This document shows, in pieces, positions 1-5,773 of a DNA stretch of 8,084 bases. Source of the DNA: Actinomycetota bacterium (GTDB lineage Bacteria; Actinomycetota; Aquicultoria; Aquicultorales; Aquicultoraceae); assembly GCA_030017355.1 (NCBI GenBank), contig JASEIR010000030.1, positions 8,001 to 16,084 of the forward strand, in the 5' to 3' direction. Position 1 is the stretch's first letter. The number at the start of each line of letters is the position of its first letter. Under the pieces are notes generated by a model that searched no databases, had not been told where the DNA came from, and saw nothing but the letters and a program-made list of their open reading frames with translations. Made by a program: the position numbers and the translations under genes.

Positions 1-274
1 GAAGCGAAATAGAATTGCCAAATCGTTCAATTTCACGTAAGCTATAAGAGCAATCATTGTGTTGAGTGAAAAGAGATTCGGTTTAAGGCAAATTTGCTGG
101 GCAAGCGGCCATGGTCGCATGGATAGAAAGGAAAAGAAAAATTGAGGGCATATTAGCCAAATAAGTCTTTTCCAGCCAACAAAGGCAGTCCATAAGATTA
201 TATACAGGCACGCTTGCCACCAAATCCGGTGGTTTTATTTTTTCACTGGACACAAACTTGGGAGGTTTTACTGA
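1..274. other. rpsA upstream leader, no gene recognised
   Basis: I see no convincing coding region here. Reading frames on both strands are short, and the longest, on the minus strand, resembles no family I know and runs over the rpsA start. I looked for sigma-70 promoters: TATAAG-like and TTGCCA-like hexamers occur at about 43-48 and 15-20, but their 22-nt spacing is wrong, so I assign none. An imperfect 14-bp palindrome (GCGGCCATGGTCGC, 12 of 14 symmetric) lies at 105-118. The 3' part carries a hairpin plus T-run, annotated separately. The segment is probably the rpsA promoter and 5' leader, or the tail of an upstream unit. Confidence 0.5.
217..244 (+). terminator. intrinsic terminator or attenuator before rpsA
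   Basis: CCACC at 217-221 pairs with GGTGG at 228-232 around a 6-nt loop and is followed directly by TTTTATTTTTT. The stem is short, but the T-run is good. It ends about 30 nt before the rpsA ATG. It may therefore close an upstream transcript or act as an attenuator in the rpsA leader. A competing small hairpin, GGCA 207-210 with TGCC 215-218, shares bases 217-218 with the terminator stem, so the two cannot fully form together. A regulatory role is inference. Confidence 0.5.
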
Positions 275-1837
275 ATGGCCGAAAGAGAACTTACTGAAGA
301 CCACGAGGATTACATGATCGTAAACGAAGCGGGTGTTCTTGTACCTGATTATGACCTGACTATCAAGGTATTTGATGATGGTGATATAGTTTGCGGTGAT
401 GTAGTAAAGATAGACAGAGATGAGGTGCTGGTAGATATAGGATACAAATCGGAAGGTGCAATCCCAGTGCGCGAGTTATCAATTAGGCCGGATGTAAATC
501 CTTTCGATGTTGTAAAGATCGGCGACCGGATAGAAGCCCTGGTTCTCCAGAAAGAAGACAAAGACGGTCGCCTTATTCTTTCCCGGAAGCGGGCAGAGTA
601 CGAAAAAGCCTGGGTAAAAATCGAAAAGATTGCTGCGGCGTCGGAAAATATCTCCGGTGAGGTTATTGAAGTTGTTAAGGGCGGTTTGATTGTTGATATA
701 GGGTTAAGGGGATTTTTGCCGGCGTCTTTAGTAGACATTAAGCGCACCAAAGACCTCGAGCAGTACATTGGCCAAACGCTCGAGTGTAAAGTGATAGAGA
801 TGGATAGAAACAGGAACAATGTTGTTCTTTCAAGGCGTGCAGTTCTTGAAGAGGAGAAGAAACAGGAAAAAAGTAAGATTCTTGAGAAAATCTCAAAAGG
901 TGCAAGACTGACCGGAAAAATTTCAAGTATAGTTGATTTTGGGGCATTTGTAGATCTTGGTGGAATAGATGGCCTCATTCATATATCAGAGCTTTGCTGG
1001 GATCATATCGACCATCCATCAGAGGTTGTCTCAGTCGGCGACGAGGTTGAAGTTCAGGTATTAGATGTTGACCTTGATAGAGGAAGAATCTCTCTTGGAT
1101 TGAAGCAAACACAGAAGGACCCATGGAGAGAAAGGGTAGAAAAGTATACCATCGGTCAGATTATAACAGGAAAAGTTACAAAGCTTATGCCGTTTGGAGC
1201 CTTTGTTCAAATAGAGGATGGCCTTGAAGGGCTTGTCCACATATCTGAGCTTTCATATGAACATATAGAGGCGCCGGAGGAAGTGGTCAAGGTTGGTGAT
1301 GACGTAGAGGTAAAAGTCACATCAATCGATAATGAGAGAAGAAGAATAAGCCTTAGCATCAAGCAGGTTCAGGAATCTCCTCAAGAAGAAAAGGCTGACG
1401 TAGTAGAAGATATGGCGGAAGATGTAGTTGAAGATGTAGTTGAAGATGTAGCGGGAGATGCAGCAGAGGACGTACAAGAGGTTCAAGCTAGCGAAGAGGT
1501 TGCGCAAGCTAGCAAAGAGGTTGTTCATGCAGCAGAAGAAGCTATGTTGGCGACAGAAATTGGAGAATCTGTTGCAGAAACTCAGGCAACAGACGTTGAA
1601 GAAGCTGTTGCAAAAACCCAGGTAGCCGAAATTGGAGAAGCTGCCGCAGAAGCCCAGCCAGTCGAAATTGGAGAGGCAGCTGCGGAAGCCCAGCCAGTCG
1701 AAGTAGTGGAAACAGCTGCGGAAATTCAAGCAGCAGAAATGGTTGCTGAAGTTGCAAGTGAGCCAGAGCCTGAGTCTCTTGAGGCTGTACTTGAGCAGAT
1801 GAAAGCTGAGCAGGCAAGGAAATCTACAACCGACTAG
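275..1837 (+). CDS. rpsA: 30S ribosomal protein S1, four S1 domains, long acidic repeat tail
   Basis: S1 binds mRNA on the small ribosomal subunit and helps place it for initiation. The 520-residue product has four OB-fold S1 domains at about 36-104, 126-188, 208-278 and 293-363. The last two carry the classic DFGAFVDL/PFGAFVQI and GLIHISEL/GLVHISEL signatures. LSRKRA and LSRRAVLEEE after domains 1 and 2 are typical of true S1 rather than one-domain paralogues. Four domains fit Actinobacteriota or Firmicutes-type S1, not the six of E. coli. Residues 364-520 are a low-complexity tail rich in Ala, Glu and Val, built from tandem repeats and ending in SLEAVLEQMK. The ATG is preceded by GGGAGG at 260-265, 9 nt away. 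A strong terminator follows, so the gene looks monocistronic. Domain assignment is certain; the function of the tail is unknown. Confidence 0.97.
   Translation: MAERELTEDHEDYMIVNEAGVLVPDYDLTIKVFDDGDIVCGDVVKIDRDEVLVDIGYKSEGAIPVRELSIRPDVNPFDVVKIGDRIEALVLQKEDKDGRLILSRKRAEYEKAWVKIEKIAAASENISGEVIEVVKGGLIVDIGLRGFLPASLVDIKRTKDLEQYIGQTLECKVIEMDRNRNNVVLSRRAVLEEEKKQEKSKILEKISKGARLTGKISSIVDFGAFVDLGGIDGLIHISELCWDHIDHPSEVVSVGDEVEVQVLDVDLDRGRISLGLKQTQKDPWRERVEKYTIGQIITGKVTKLMPFGAFVQIEDGLEGLVHISELSYEHIEAPEEVVKVGDDVEVKVTSIDNERRRISLSIKQVQESPQEEKADVVEDMAEDVVEDVVEDVAGDAAEDVQEVQASEEVAQASKEVVHAAEEAMLATEIGESVAETQATDVEEAVAKTQVAEIGEAAAEAQPVEIGEAAAEAQPVEVVETAAEIQAAEMVAEVASEPEPESLEAVLEQMKAEQARKSTTD
1397..1468 (+). repeat. 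12-bp coding repeats in the S1 tail (DVVE type)
   Basis: Six consecutive four-residue units lie at residues 375-398: DVVE, DMAE, DVVE, DVVE, DVAG, DAAE. At DNA level these are 12-bp units of the GATGTAGTTGAA type. They make a strongly acidic stretch right after the last S1 domain. Because they are tandem and in frame, slippage-driven expansion or contraction is plausible. Confidence 0.85.
1556..1735 (+). repeat. 36-bp coding repeats in the S1 tail (five units)
   Basis: Residues 428-487 divide into five 12-residue units: EIGESVAETQAT, DVEEAVAKTQVA, EIGEAAAEAQPV, EIGEAAAEAQPV, EVVETAAEIQAA. Units 3 and 4 are identical in protein and nearly so in DNA, which suggests a recent duplication; the outer units are more diverged. 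Between this block and the DVVE block lie looser QASEEVA/QASKEVV repeats at residues 404-417. All are in frame. Confidence 0.9.
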
Positions 1838-1870
1838 GCAGGTCGATTTGGTGGATGTAAATAAATTGTA

Positions 1871-1899
1871 GGCTCTGTGGACGCAGAGCCTTTATTTAT
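1871..1899 (+). terminator. intrinsic terminator after rpsA
   Basis: GGCTCTG at 1871-1877 pairs perfectly with CAGAGCC at 1884-1890 around a 6-nt loop, followed by TTTATTTAT. Upstream AAATAAA mirrors the T-rich side, so it might also work on the other strand. It separates rpsA from the vanZ-coaE-slt-uvrB unit. Confidence 0.88.
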
Positions 1900-1923
1900 C
1901 TACTAGCATTGATTTGTCCAGCT

Positions 1924-1952
1924 TTGATTTATCTAGCCAGTATTTCTTTAAT
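1924..1952 (+). promoter_or_regulatory. candidate sigma-70 promoter for the vanZ-coaE-slt-uvrB unit
   Basis: TTGATT at 1924-1929 and TTTAAT at 1947-1952 are separated by exactly 17 nt, and a new transcript is expected after the rpsA terminator. Transcription would then start near 1959, only a few bases before the TTG chosen for the VanZ-like gene, so the leader would be nearly absent and would cut into the Shine-Dalgarno sequence. That conflict lowers confidence in either the promoter or that start. Confidence 0.35.
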
Positions 1953-1964
1953 GCGAGGTTTATA

Positions 1965-2342
1965 TTGATTAGAAATTCTCTATTTAAAAAGTGGCTTTTT
2001 GCTGGCATATGGATGGTGGTAATATTTTTCCTATCAATCATGCCAATTGGTGGGGGTCTAAATCCTAATTGGCCGAGAACAGGGCATTTTGCTGAATATG
2101 CAATTTTGGGAGCACTTTTAGGAAGGGCGATAGCTGCTACTTGGAACATCGGTTATATAGTTTGCTCAGCATATGCTATCTTGGCGGCCACAGCCTACGG
2201 TATTTTAATGGAGTTTGTCCAGCTATTAGCTCCTTGGCGCAGCTTTAGTATTGAGGATATGACAATGGATTTTTTTGGCGCGGCAACTGCATTGGTAGTG
2301 TTAAGGCTGTTAGGATGGGGCAAAGACGGAGTTCATAAATGA
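1965..2342 (+). CDS. VanZ-like family membrane protein
   Basis: This is a small integral membrane protein of about 125 residues from the chosen start. VanZ-like features are HFAEYAILGALLGRA after the first membrane segment and GILMEFVQLLAPWRSFSIED, then a Gly-rich last segment. This matches the family pattern of an HF..Y motif and an E..Q...P.R..S..D motif. About four hydrophobic segments are visible. VanZ was named for low-level teicoplanin resistance, but most chromosomal relatives have no proven role. No ATG fits. The frame stays open to TTG 1914, which has no Shine-Dalgarno sequence and sits almost on the rpsA terminator. TTG 1965 has GCGAGG at 1953-1958 and starts just before the basic pre-membrane stretch, so I chose it. 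Its stop overlaps the coaE start (ATGA, 2339-2342), implying translational coupling. The family is confident, the start less so. Confidence 0.82.
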   Translation: MIRNSLFKKWLFAGIWMVVIFFLSIMPIGGGLNPNWPRTGHFAEYAILGALLGRAIAATWNIGYIVCSAYAILAATAYGILMEFVQLLAPWRSFSIEDMTMDFFGAATALVVLRLLGWGKDGVHK

Positions 2343-2929
2343 AGCTTGTAGGCGTAACAGGTCCAATTGCATCTGGAAAGACATCCTTTGCAGCCATGCT
2401 GGCAGAGAAAGGTGCACTAGTGATTGATGCTGATGCGATAGCTAGAGATGTTGTTAAGCCTGGCAAACCTGCCTGGCAGCAGATTATCAATTACTTTGGG
2501 GAAGATATCTTGCAGCCTAACCGTGAGATAGATAGGCGCAAGCTTGGAGAAATCGTGTTTAACGCTCCTGAGAAACTGGCATCATTAAACAAAATAGTTC
2601 ATCCCCATGTAATTGCTCAAATTGATAGAGAACTTGAGAATATTGAGAGACAATATGGCAATGGTCAAGTAGTTGTAGTTGATGTTCCGCTTCTAATTGA
2701 AGTTGGCTTGCATAAAAGATGCGACCTGGTGGTTGTTGTAACTGCGGATGAAGATATAAGGTTTGCTCGTCTTTTAAAACAAGGTCTCCCAAAGGAAGAT
2801 GCAAAGGCGCGAATGAAGGCTCAAAAAGATAAAGAAAAACTTGAAGAAGAGGCAGATATTGTTATCAAGAACAATACCACGTTAAATGCACTAAGAGAAA
2901 AGGCCGAAGAAGTCTGGTTGCGCATATGA
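2339..2929 (+). CDS. coaE: dephospho-CoA kinase
   Basis: CoaE phosphorylates the 3'-hydroxyl of the ribose of dephospho-CoA with ATP, the last step of coenzyme A synthesis, in the cytosol. The 196-residue protein is a normal family length. The P-loop GPIASGKT is at residues 8-15, VIDADAIAR at 28-36 holds the acidic pair D30/D32 of the substrate site, and DVPLLIE at 115-121 is a family hallmark. RMKAQ at about 158-162 lies in the lid region, and ADIVIKNN at 172-179 is the usual C-terminal motif. All expected residues are present. It overlaps the VanZ-like gene and the lytic transglycosylase gene by 4 bp each (ATGA), so translation is probably coupled through the operon. rpsA-coaE-uvrB proximity is common in Actinobacteriota, to my knowledge. 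Confidence 0.97.
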   Translation: MKLVGVTGPIASGKTSFAAMLAEKGALVIDADAIARDVVKPGKPAWQQIINYFGEDILQPNREIDRRKLGEIVFNAPEKLASLNKIVHPHVIAQIDRELENIERQYGNGQVVVVDVPLLIEVGLHKRCDLVVVVTADEDIRFARLLKQGLPKEDAKARMKAQKDKEKLEEEADIVIKNNTTLNALREKAEEVWLRI

Positions 2930-3519
2930 GGCTTGCAAAATTATTGTTGTCGATTATAATACTTACGCTTATTGCTATTGTATGGTACCAACTATCGTAT
3001 TCAGATAAATGGGAGCGCTTAAAATATCCCCTTGAATTTAAAGCTGAAATAGCAAGTGCCAGCCAAAAATATTCAATTGACCCGTATTTAATAGCAGCTA
3101 TTATCTATGTTGAAAGTAAATTTAATCCAATTTCTGAATCTAGAGCTGGGGCGGTTGGTCTTATGCAGATTATGCCGAACACAGGAATATGGATATCAAA
3201 GAAGCAGGGCACGGAGTTTTATCCCGCAGACTTAAAAGATCCAGGAGTAAATATTGACATGGGGACTTGGTATTTTAATTATCTAAAACATAGATATGGC
3301 AGTGAAAAGCTAGCGCTAGCCGCGTATAATTCAGGATACAAAAATGTAGACCGCTGGATGGAAGAAAGCCAGTCAAGTAATGTTGATGATATCATCGAAT
3401 CAATACCATACAAGGAAACAAGGGATTTTATAATGCGTGTCGAGAAGGTAAGAGAGATATATGCGAAGCTATATCCAAGCGGCTTTAAGAACCTGCACGA
3501 AAACTTATCTATTAGGTGA
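2926..3519 (+). CDS. membrane-anchored lytic transglycosylase (SLT domain)
   Basis: This enzyme is predicted to cleave the MurNAc-GlcNAc bond of peptidoglycan, forming 1,6-anhydro ends, outside the cytoplasmic membrane. Residues 4-22 form an uncleaved-looking hydrophobic anchor with no lipobox. The SLT fold follows at about 38-165. The catalytic Glu is E63 in YVESKFNP, followed by GAVGLMQIMP at 75-84, AAYNSG at 122-127 and IPYKETRDFIMRV at 150-162, all diagnostic of the Slt70-type domain. At 197 residues it is a minimal single-domain form without extra binding modules. It overlaps coaE by 4 bp and ends 3 nt before uvrB. Its stop codon region carries the AGGTGA that serves uvrB. Family assignment is firm; the exact subfamily is not. 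Confidence 0.93.
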   Translation: MRLAKLLLSIIILTLIAIVWYQLSYSDKWERLKYPLEFKAEIASASQKYSIDPYLIAAIIYVESKFNPISESRAGAVGLMQIMPNTGIWISKKQGTEFYPADLKDPGVNIDMGTWYFNYLKHRYGSEKLALAAYNSGYKNVDRWMEESQSSNVDDIIESIPYKETRDFIMRVEKVREIYAKLYPSGFKNLHENLSIR

Positions 3520-3522
3520 AAA

Positions 3523-5592
3523 ATGATAAATAGTTTCAAAGTCGAGGCTCCATATGAGCCAAAGGGCGACCAACCAAAAGCAATTAAAAAATTGGTGGAA
3601 GGCATAAAAAGCGGCCTTGATTACCAAACTCTTCTTGGCGTAACAGGCTCAGGCAAAACCTATACAATGGCAAAAGTCATAGAGAGTGTTGGAAGGCCAT
3701 CGCTTGTCATTGCACCAAATAAAACTCTTGCAGCTCAACTATGCAATGAGTTTAAGTATTTCTTCCCGAAAAATGCGGTTGAATACTTTGTGAGTTACTA
3801 TGATTATTACCAGCCCGAAGCCTACATCCCTCATACAGATACCTATATTGAGAAGGATTCATCAATAAATGAGGAAATAGATAAGCTGAGGCATGCAGCA
3901 ACTAGCGCCCTTTTTACGCGCCGTGACGTCATTATAGTTGCATCTGTTTCTTGCGTCTATGGTTTAGGGTCACCTGAAGATTACCAAGCAACAGTTGTTC
4001 TGTTAAGCGCTGGGGAAGAATATAACCTTGATGAGATTTTAAAGAAGCTAGTAAAGATTAAGTACCAGCGAAATGATATAAGCTTTACCCGTGGCACTTT
4101 CAGAGTGAGGGGAGATGTGCTCGAGATATTTCCTGCTTACGATGAGATTGCGGTTCGCGTGGAATTTTTTGGCGATACCATTGAGCGCATAGTTACCATT
4201 GACCCGCTTACCGGCGAAATACTAAAAGCGCACGATCACATATCAATATACCCAGCTACGCATTTTGTTACAATAGAAGAAAAGATCGAAAAAGCTCTTA
4301 TCTCAATCGAAAACGAGCTAGATGAGCGGCTCACCGAGTTAAGGCAGCAAGGTAAGTTGCTTGAGGCTCAGCGGCTAGAGCAGCGCACTAAGTATGACCT
4401 TGAAATGATCAGGGAAGTTGGGTACTGCAATGGTATCGAGAACTATTCAAGGCATTTCTCCGGCAAAGCCCCAGGCGAACCCCCAGATACTTTATTGGAT
4501 TATTTCCCAGAAGACTTACTGGTTTTAATTGACGAGTCTCATATAACAATTCCGCAGCTTAACGGCATGTATAACGGTGATAGGTCGCGCAAACAAACGC
4601 TGGTTGATTATGGATTTAGGCTTCCATCAGCGGTGGATAATAGGCCGCTTAAATTTGAGGAGTTTATAGCTAAAGTTCCGCAGATAATATTTGTCAGCGC
4701 AACTCCTGGCCCATATGAAGAGAAGGTTTCAAAGCAGATCGTAGAGCAGATTGTTCGACCAACTGGTCTTGTTGATCCTGAGGTCATTGTAATGCCAACT
4801 AAGGGCCAGATTGATGACCTATTGGACAAGATAAGAGAGCGCGTTGATAAAAATGAACGCGTTCTTGTTACAACCTTAACCAAGAAGATGGCAGAGGATT
4901 TAACCGACTACTTGCAGGAAATGGGTGTAAAGGTCCGCTATCTGCATTCAGATATAGACACCCTTGAGCGCGTAAAGATTTTAACTGATTTGCGCCTTGG
5001 TGAATTTGATGTTCTAGTTGGCATTAATCTGCTCCGCGAAGGGCTTGACCTGCCGGAGGTCTCACTGGTTGCAATCCTTGATGCTGACAAGGAAGGGTTT
5101 CTGAGATCAGAGCGGTCACTAATTCAAACCATAGGCCGTGCGGCCAGAAATGTTAGCGGTCAGGTTGTAATGTATGCCGATCAGGTGACAGATTCGATGC
5201 GGCGTGCAATCAGCGAGACAAATAGAAGGCGTAAGCTGCAAATGGATTATAACCGCAGACACGGCATTGAGCCGCAGACTATACGCAAGGCTGTAACAGA
5301 CATAATACAAACAGCTGTTGCTGAAGCAGGCAAGCTCTATAAAACCCACCAGAACAAGCTCTATAAAACCCACCAGAAAGGCGATGAAATACATAAAATC
5401 CCGCCGAGTGAGCTAGAGGCACTTATTAGGGCGCTAGAGGAAGAAATGCACTCTGCCGCCGAGAGGCTTGACTTTGAGCAAGCAGCCCTCCTAAGAGACG
5501 AGATATTCGAACTAATGGGGGACGTTGCTATGCATTCTATGCATTCGCCAAGATCTTCCAAATTCACCTCCTTTGATCTTACCGAAAGATAA
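3523..5592 (+). CDS. uvrB: excinuclease ABC subunit B
   Basis: UvrB verifies DNA damage handed over by UvrA and positions UvrC for dual incision in nucleotide excision repair. The 689-residue protein has Walker A GVTGSGKT at 39-46, the damage-probing beta-hairpin with YYDYYQPEAYIP at 92-103, DESH (Walker B) at 337-340, SATP at 392-395, LLREGLDLPE at 503-512 and QTIGRAARN (motif VI) at 535-543. The C-terminal UVR coiled-coil domain, which contacts UvrC, is at about 629-664. Two oddities are visible: an 8-residue duplication KLYKTHQN/KLYKTHQK at 604-619 in the linker before the UVR domain, and a roughly 25-residue tail after it with MHSMHS. The start has AGGTGA at 3514-3519 and the usual MxNSFK opening. 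A uvrA neighbour might be expected downstream; here the cas genes follow instead. Confidence 0.99.
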   Translation: MINSFKVEAPYEPKGDQPKAIKKLVEGIKSGLDYQTLLGVTGSGKTYTMAKVIESVGRPSLVIAPNKTLAAQLCNEFKYFFPKNAVEYFVSYYDYYQPEAYIPHTDTYIEKDSSINEEIDKLRHAATSALFTRRDVIIVASVSCVYGLGSPEDYQATVVLLSAGEEYNLDEILKKLVKIKYQRNDISFTRGTFRVRGDVLEIFPAYDEIAVRVEFFGDTIERIVTIDPLTGEILKAHDHISIYPATHFVTIEEKIEKALISIENELDERLTELRQQGKLLEAQRLEQRTKYDLEMIREVGYCNGIENYSRHFSGKAPGEPPDTLLDYFPEDLLVLIDESHITIPQLNGMYNGDRSRKQTLVDYGFRLPSAVDNRPLKFEEFIAKVPQIIFVSATPGPYEEKVSKQIVEQIVRPTGLVDPEVIVMPTKGQIDDLLDKIRERVDKNERVLVTTLTKKMAEDLTDYLQEMGVKVRYLHSDIDTLERVKILTDLRLGEFDVLVGINLLREGLDLPEVSLVAILDADKEGFLRSERSLIQTIGRAARNVSGQVVMYADQVTDSMRRAISETNRRRKLQMDYNRRHGIEPQTIRKAVTDIIQTAVAEAGKLYKTHQNKLYKTHQKGDEIHKIPPSELEALIRALEEEMHSAAERLDFEQAALLRDEIFELMGDVAMHSMHSPRSSKFTSFDLTER
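5332..5379 (+). repeat. 24-bp tandem duplication inside uvrB
   Basis: Two adjacent 24-bp units, each starting AAGCTCTATAAAACCCACCA, match at 23 of 24 positions. They encode KLYKTHQN and KLYKTHQK in the linker between the helicase core and the UVR domain. The near identity implies a recent in-frame duplication. Confidence 0.95.
5530..5547 (+). repeat. 9-bp tandem duplication near the uvrB 3' end
   Basis: ATGCATTCT is followed by ATGCATTCG, encoding MHSMHS in the tail after the UVR domain. It is short and in frame, and could be slippage or chance. Confidence 0.75.
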
Positions 5593-5611
5593 TCGCGATA
5601 AGGTCTAAGAA
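5570..5611 (+). repeat. uvrB-end direct repeat, copy 1 (spans the stop codon)
   Basis: This 42-bp segment covers the last seven uvrB codons (F D L T E R, stop) plus 19 nt beyond. It is repeated 72 bp downstream at 5642-5684 with five substitutions and one inserted base. It includes the palindrome ATCGCGAT at 5593-5600 or within a base or two of that. Confidence 0.9.
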
Positions 5612-5638
5612 GCCTGGTTAGGGAAGCTTTACCAGGCT
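5611..5638 (+). terminator. hairpin between uvrB and cas1, possible weak terminator
   Basis: AGCCTGGT at 5611-5618 pairs perfectly with ACCAGGCT at 5631-5638 around a 12-nt loop. It lies 19 nt after the uvrB stop, where a terminator would be expected. The 3' side (AAGCCTTTGATTTTA) is not a true T-run, so intrinsic termination would be weak. It sits between the two copies of the uvrB-end repeat. Confidence 0.4.
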
Positions 5639-5641
5639 AAG

Positions 5642-5684
5642 CCTTTGATTTTACTAAAAGATAATCATGATAAGGTCTTAAGAA
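5642..5684 (+). repeat. uvrB-end direct repeat, copy 2 (non-coding remnant)
   Basis: This is a diverged copy of the uvrB 3' end. In the matching frame it reads F D F T K R stop, immediately preceded by an in-frame TAA one codon earlier, so it is not part of a gene. All five base differences run C-to-T or G-to-A relative to copy 1, and four fall in CpG dinucleotides of copy 1. That is what decay of a freed duplicate would look like. The central palindrome changes from ATCGCGAT to ATCATGAT and stays palindromic. Confidence 0.88.
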
Positions 5685-5773
5685 ACTTAGATATTAGTCG
5701 ATATAACACATACTATTGACTGATTTTAGGATTGCTGATCGAAGGTTTAGGTGAGTTAGTTTAGGCGGCCTTT

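Larger units (their letters stand above)
5593..5773. other. uvrB-cas1 intergenic region
   Basis: This 181-nt non-coding gap holds the end of repeat copy 1, a hairpin (5611-5638), repeat copy 2 (5642-5684) and an AT-rich stretch before cas1. A TTGACT at 5716-5721 is a good -35 hexamer but has no acceptable -10 at 16-18 nt, and TATAAC at 5702-5707 has no -35. GTTTAGG occurs twice at a 14-nt period (5745 and 5759). The cas1 promoter, if present, is probably here but I cannot place it. Confidence 0.6.

Noticed and set aside
105..118. Imperfect palindrome GCGGCCATGGTCGC as an operator
   Set aside because: Single occurrence, no promoter nearby to support it, and short enough to be chance.
349..978. 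Open reading frame of about 209 codons on the minus strand inside rpsA
   Set aside because: It lies wholly antisense to a certain S1 gene, has a Ser/Arg/Thr-rich composition typical of antisense frames and shows no family motif.
1322..1817. Minus-strand frames opposite the S1 tail rich in Phe/Cys/Asn or Leu/Gln
   Set aside because: They mirror the Ala/Glu/Val repeats of the real gene; the apparent repeats come from the coding repeats on the + strand.
1914..1964. Upstream TTG start giving a longer VanZ-like protein
   Set aside because: No Shine-Dalgarno sequence, very close to the rpsA terminator, and the added residues are not hydrophobic or family-like; TTG 1965 has GCGAGG.
5570..5684. Possible CRISPR repeat-spacer-repeat (42-bp repeat, 30-bp gap) near cas1
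   Set aside because: Only two diverged copies, one of them formed by the coding end of uvrB, and the gap is itself a hairpin. A duplication of the gene end explains it better.
5702..5744. cas1 promoter built from TTGACT (5716) or TATAAC (5702)
   Set aside because: Neither hexamer has an acceptable partner at 16-18 nt spacing.
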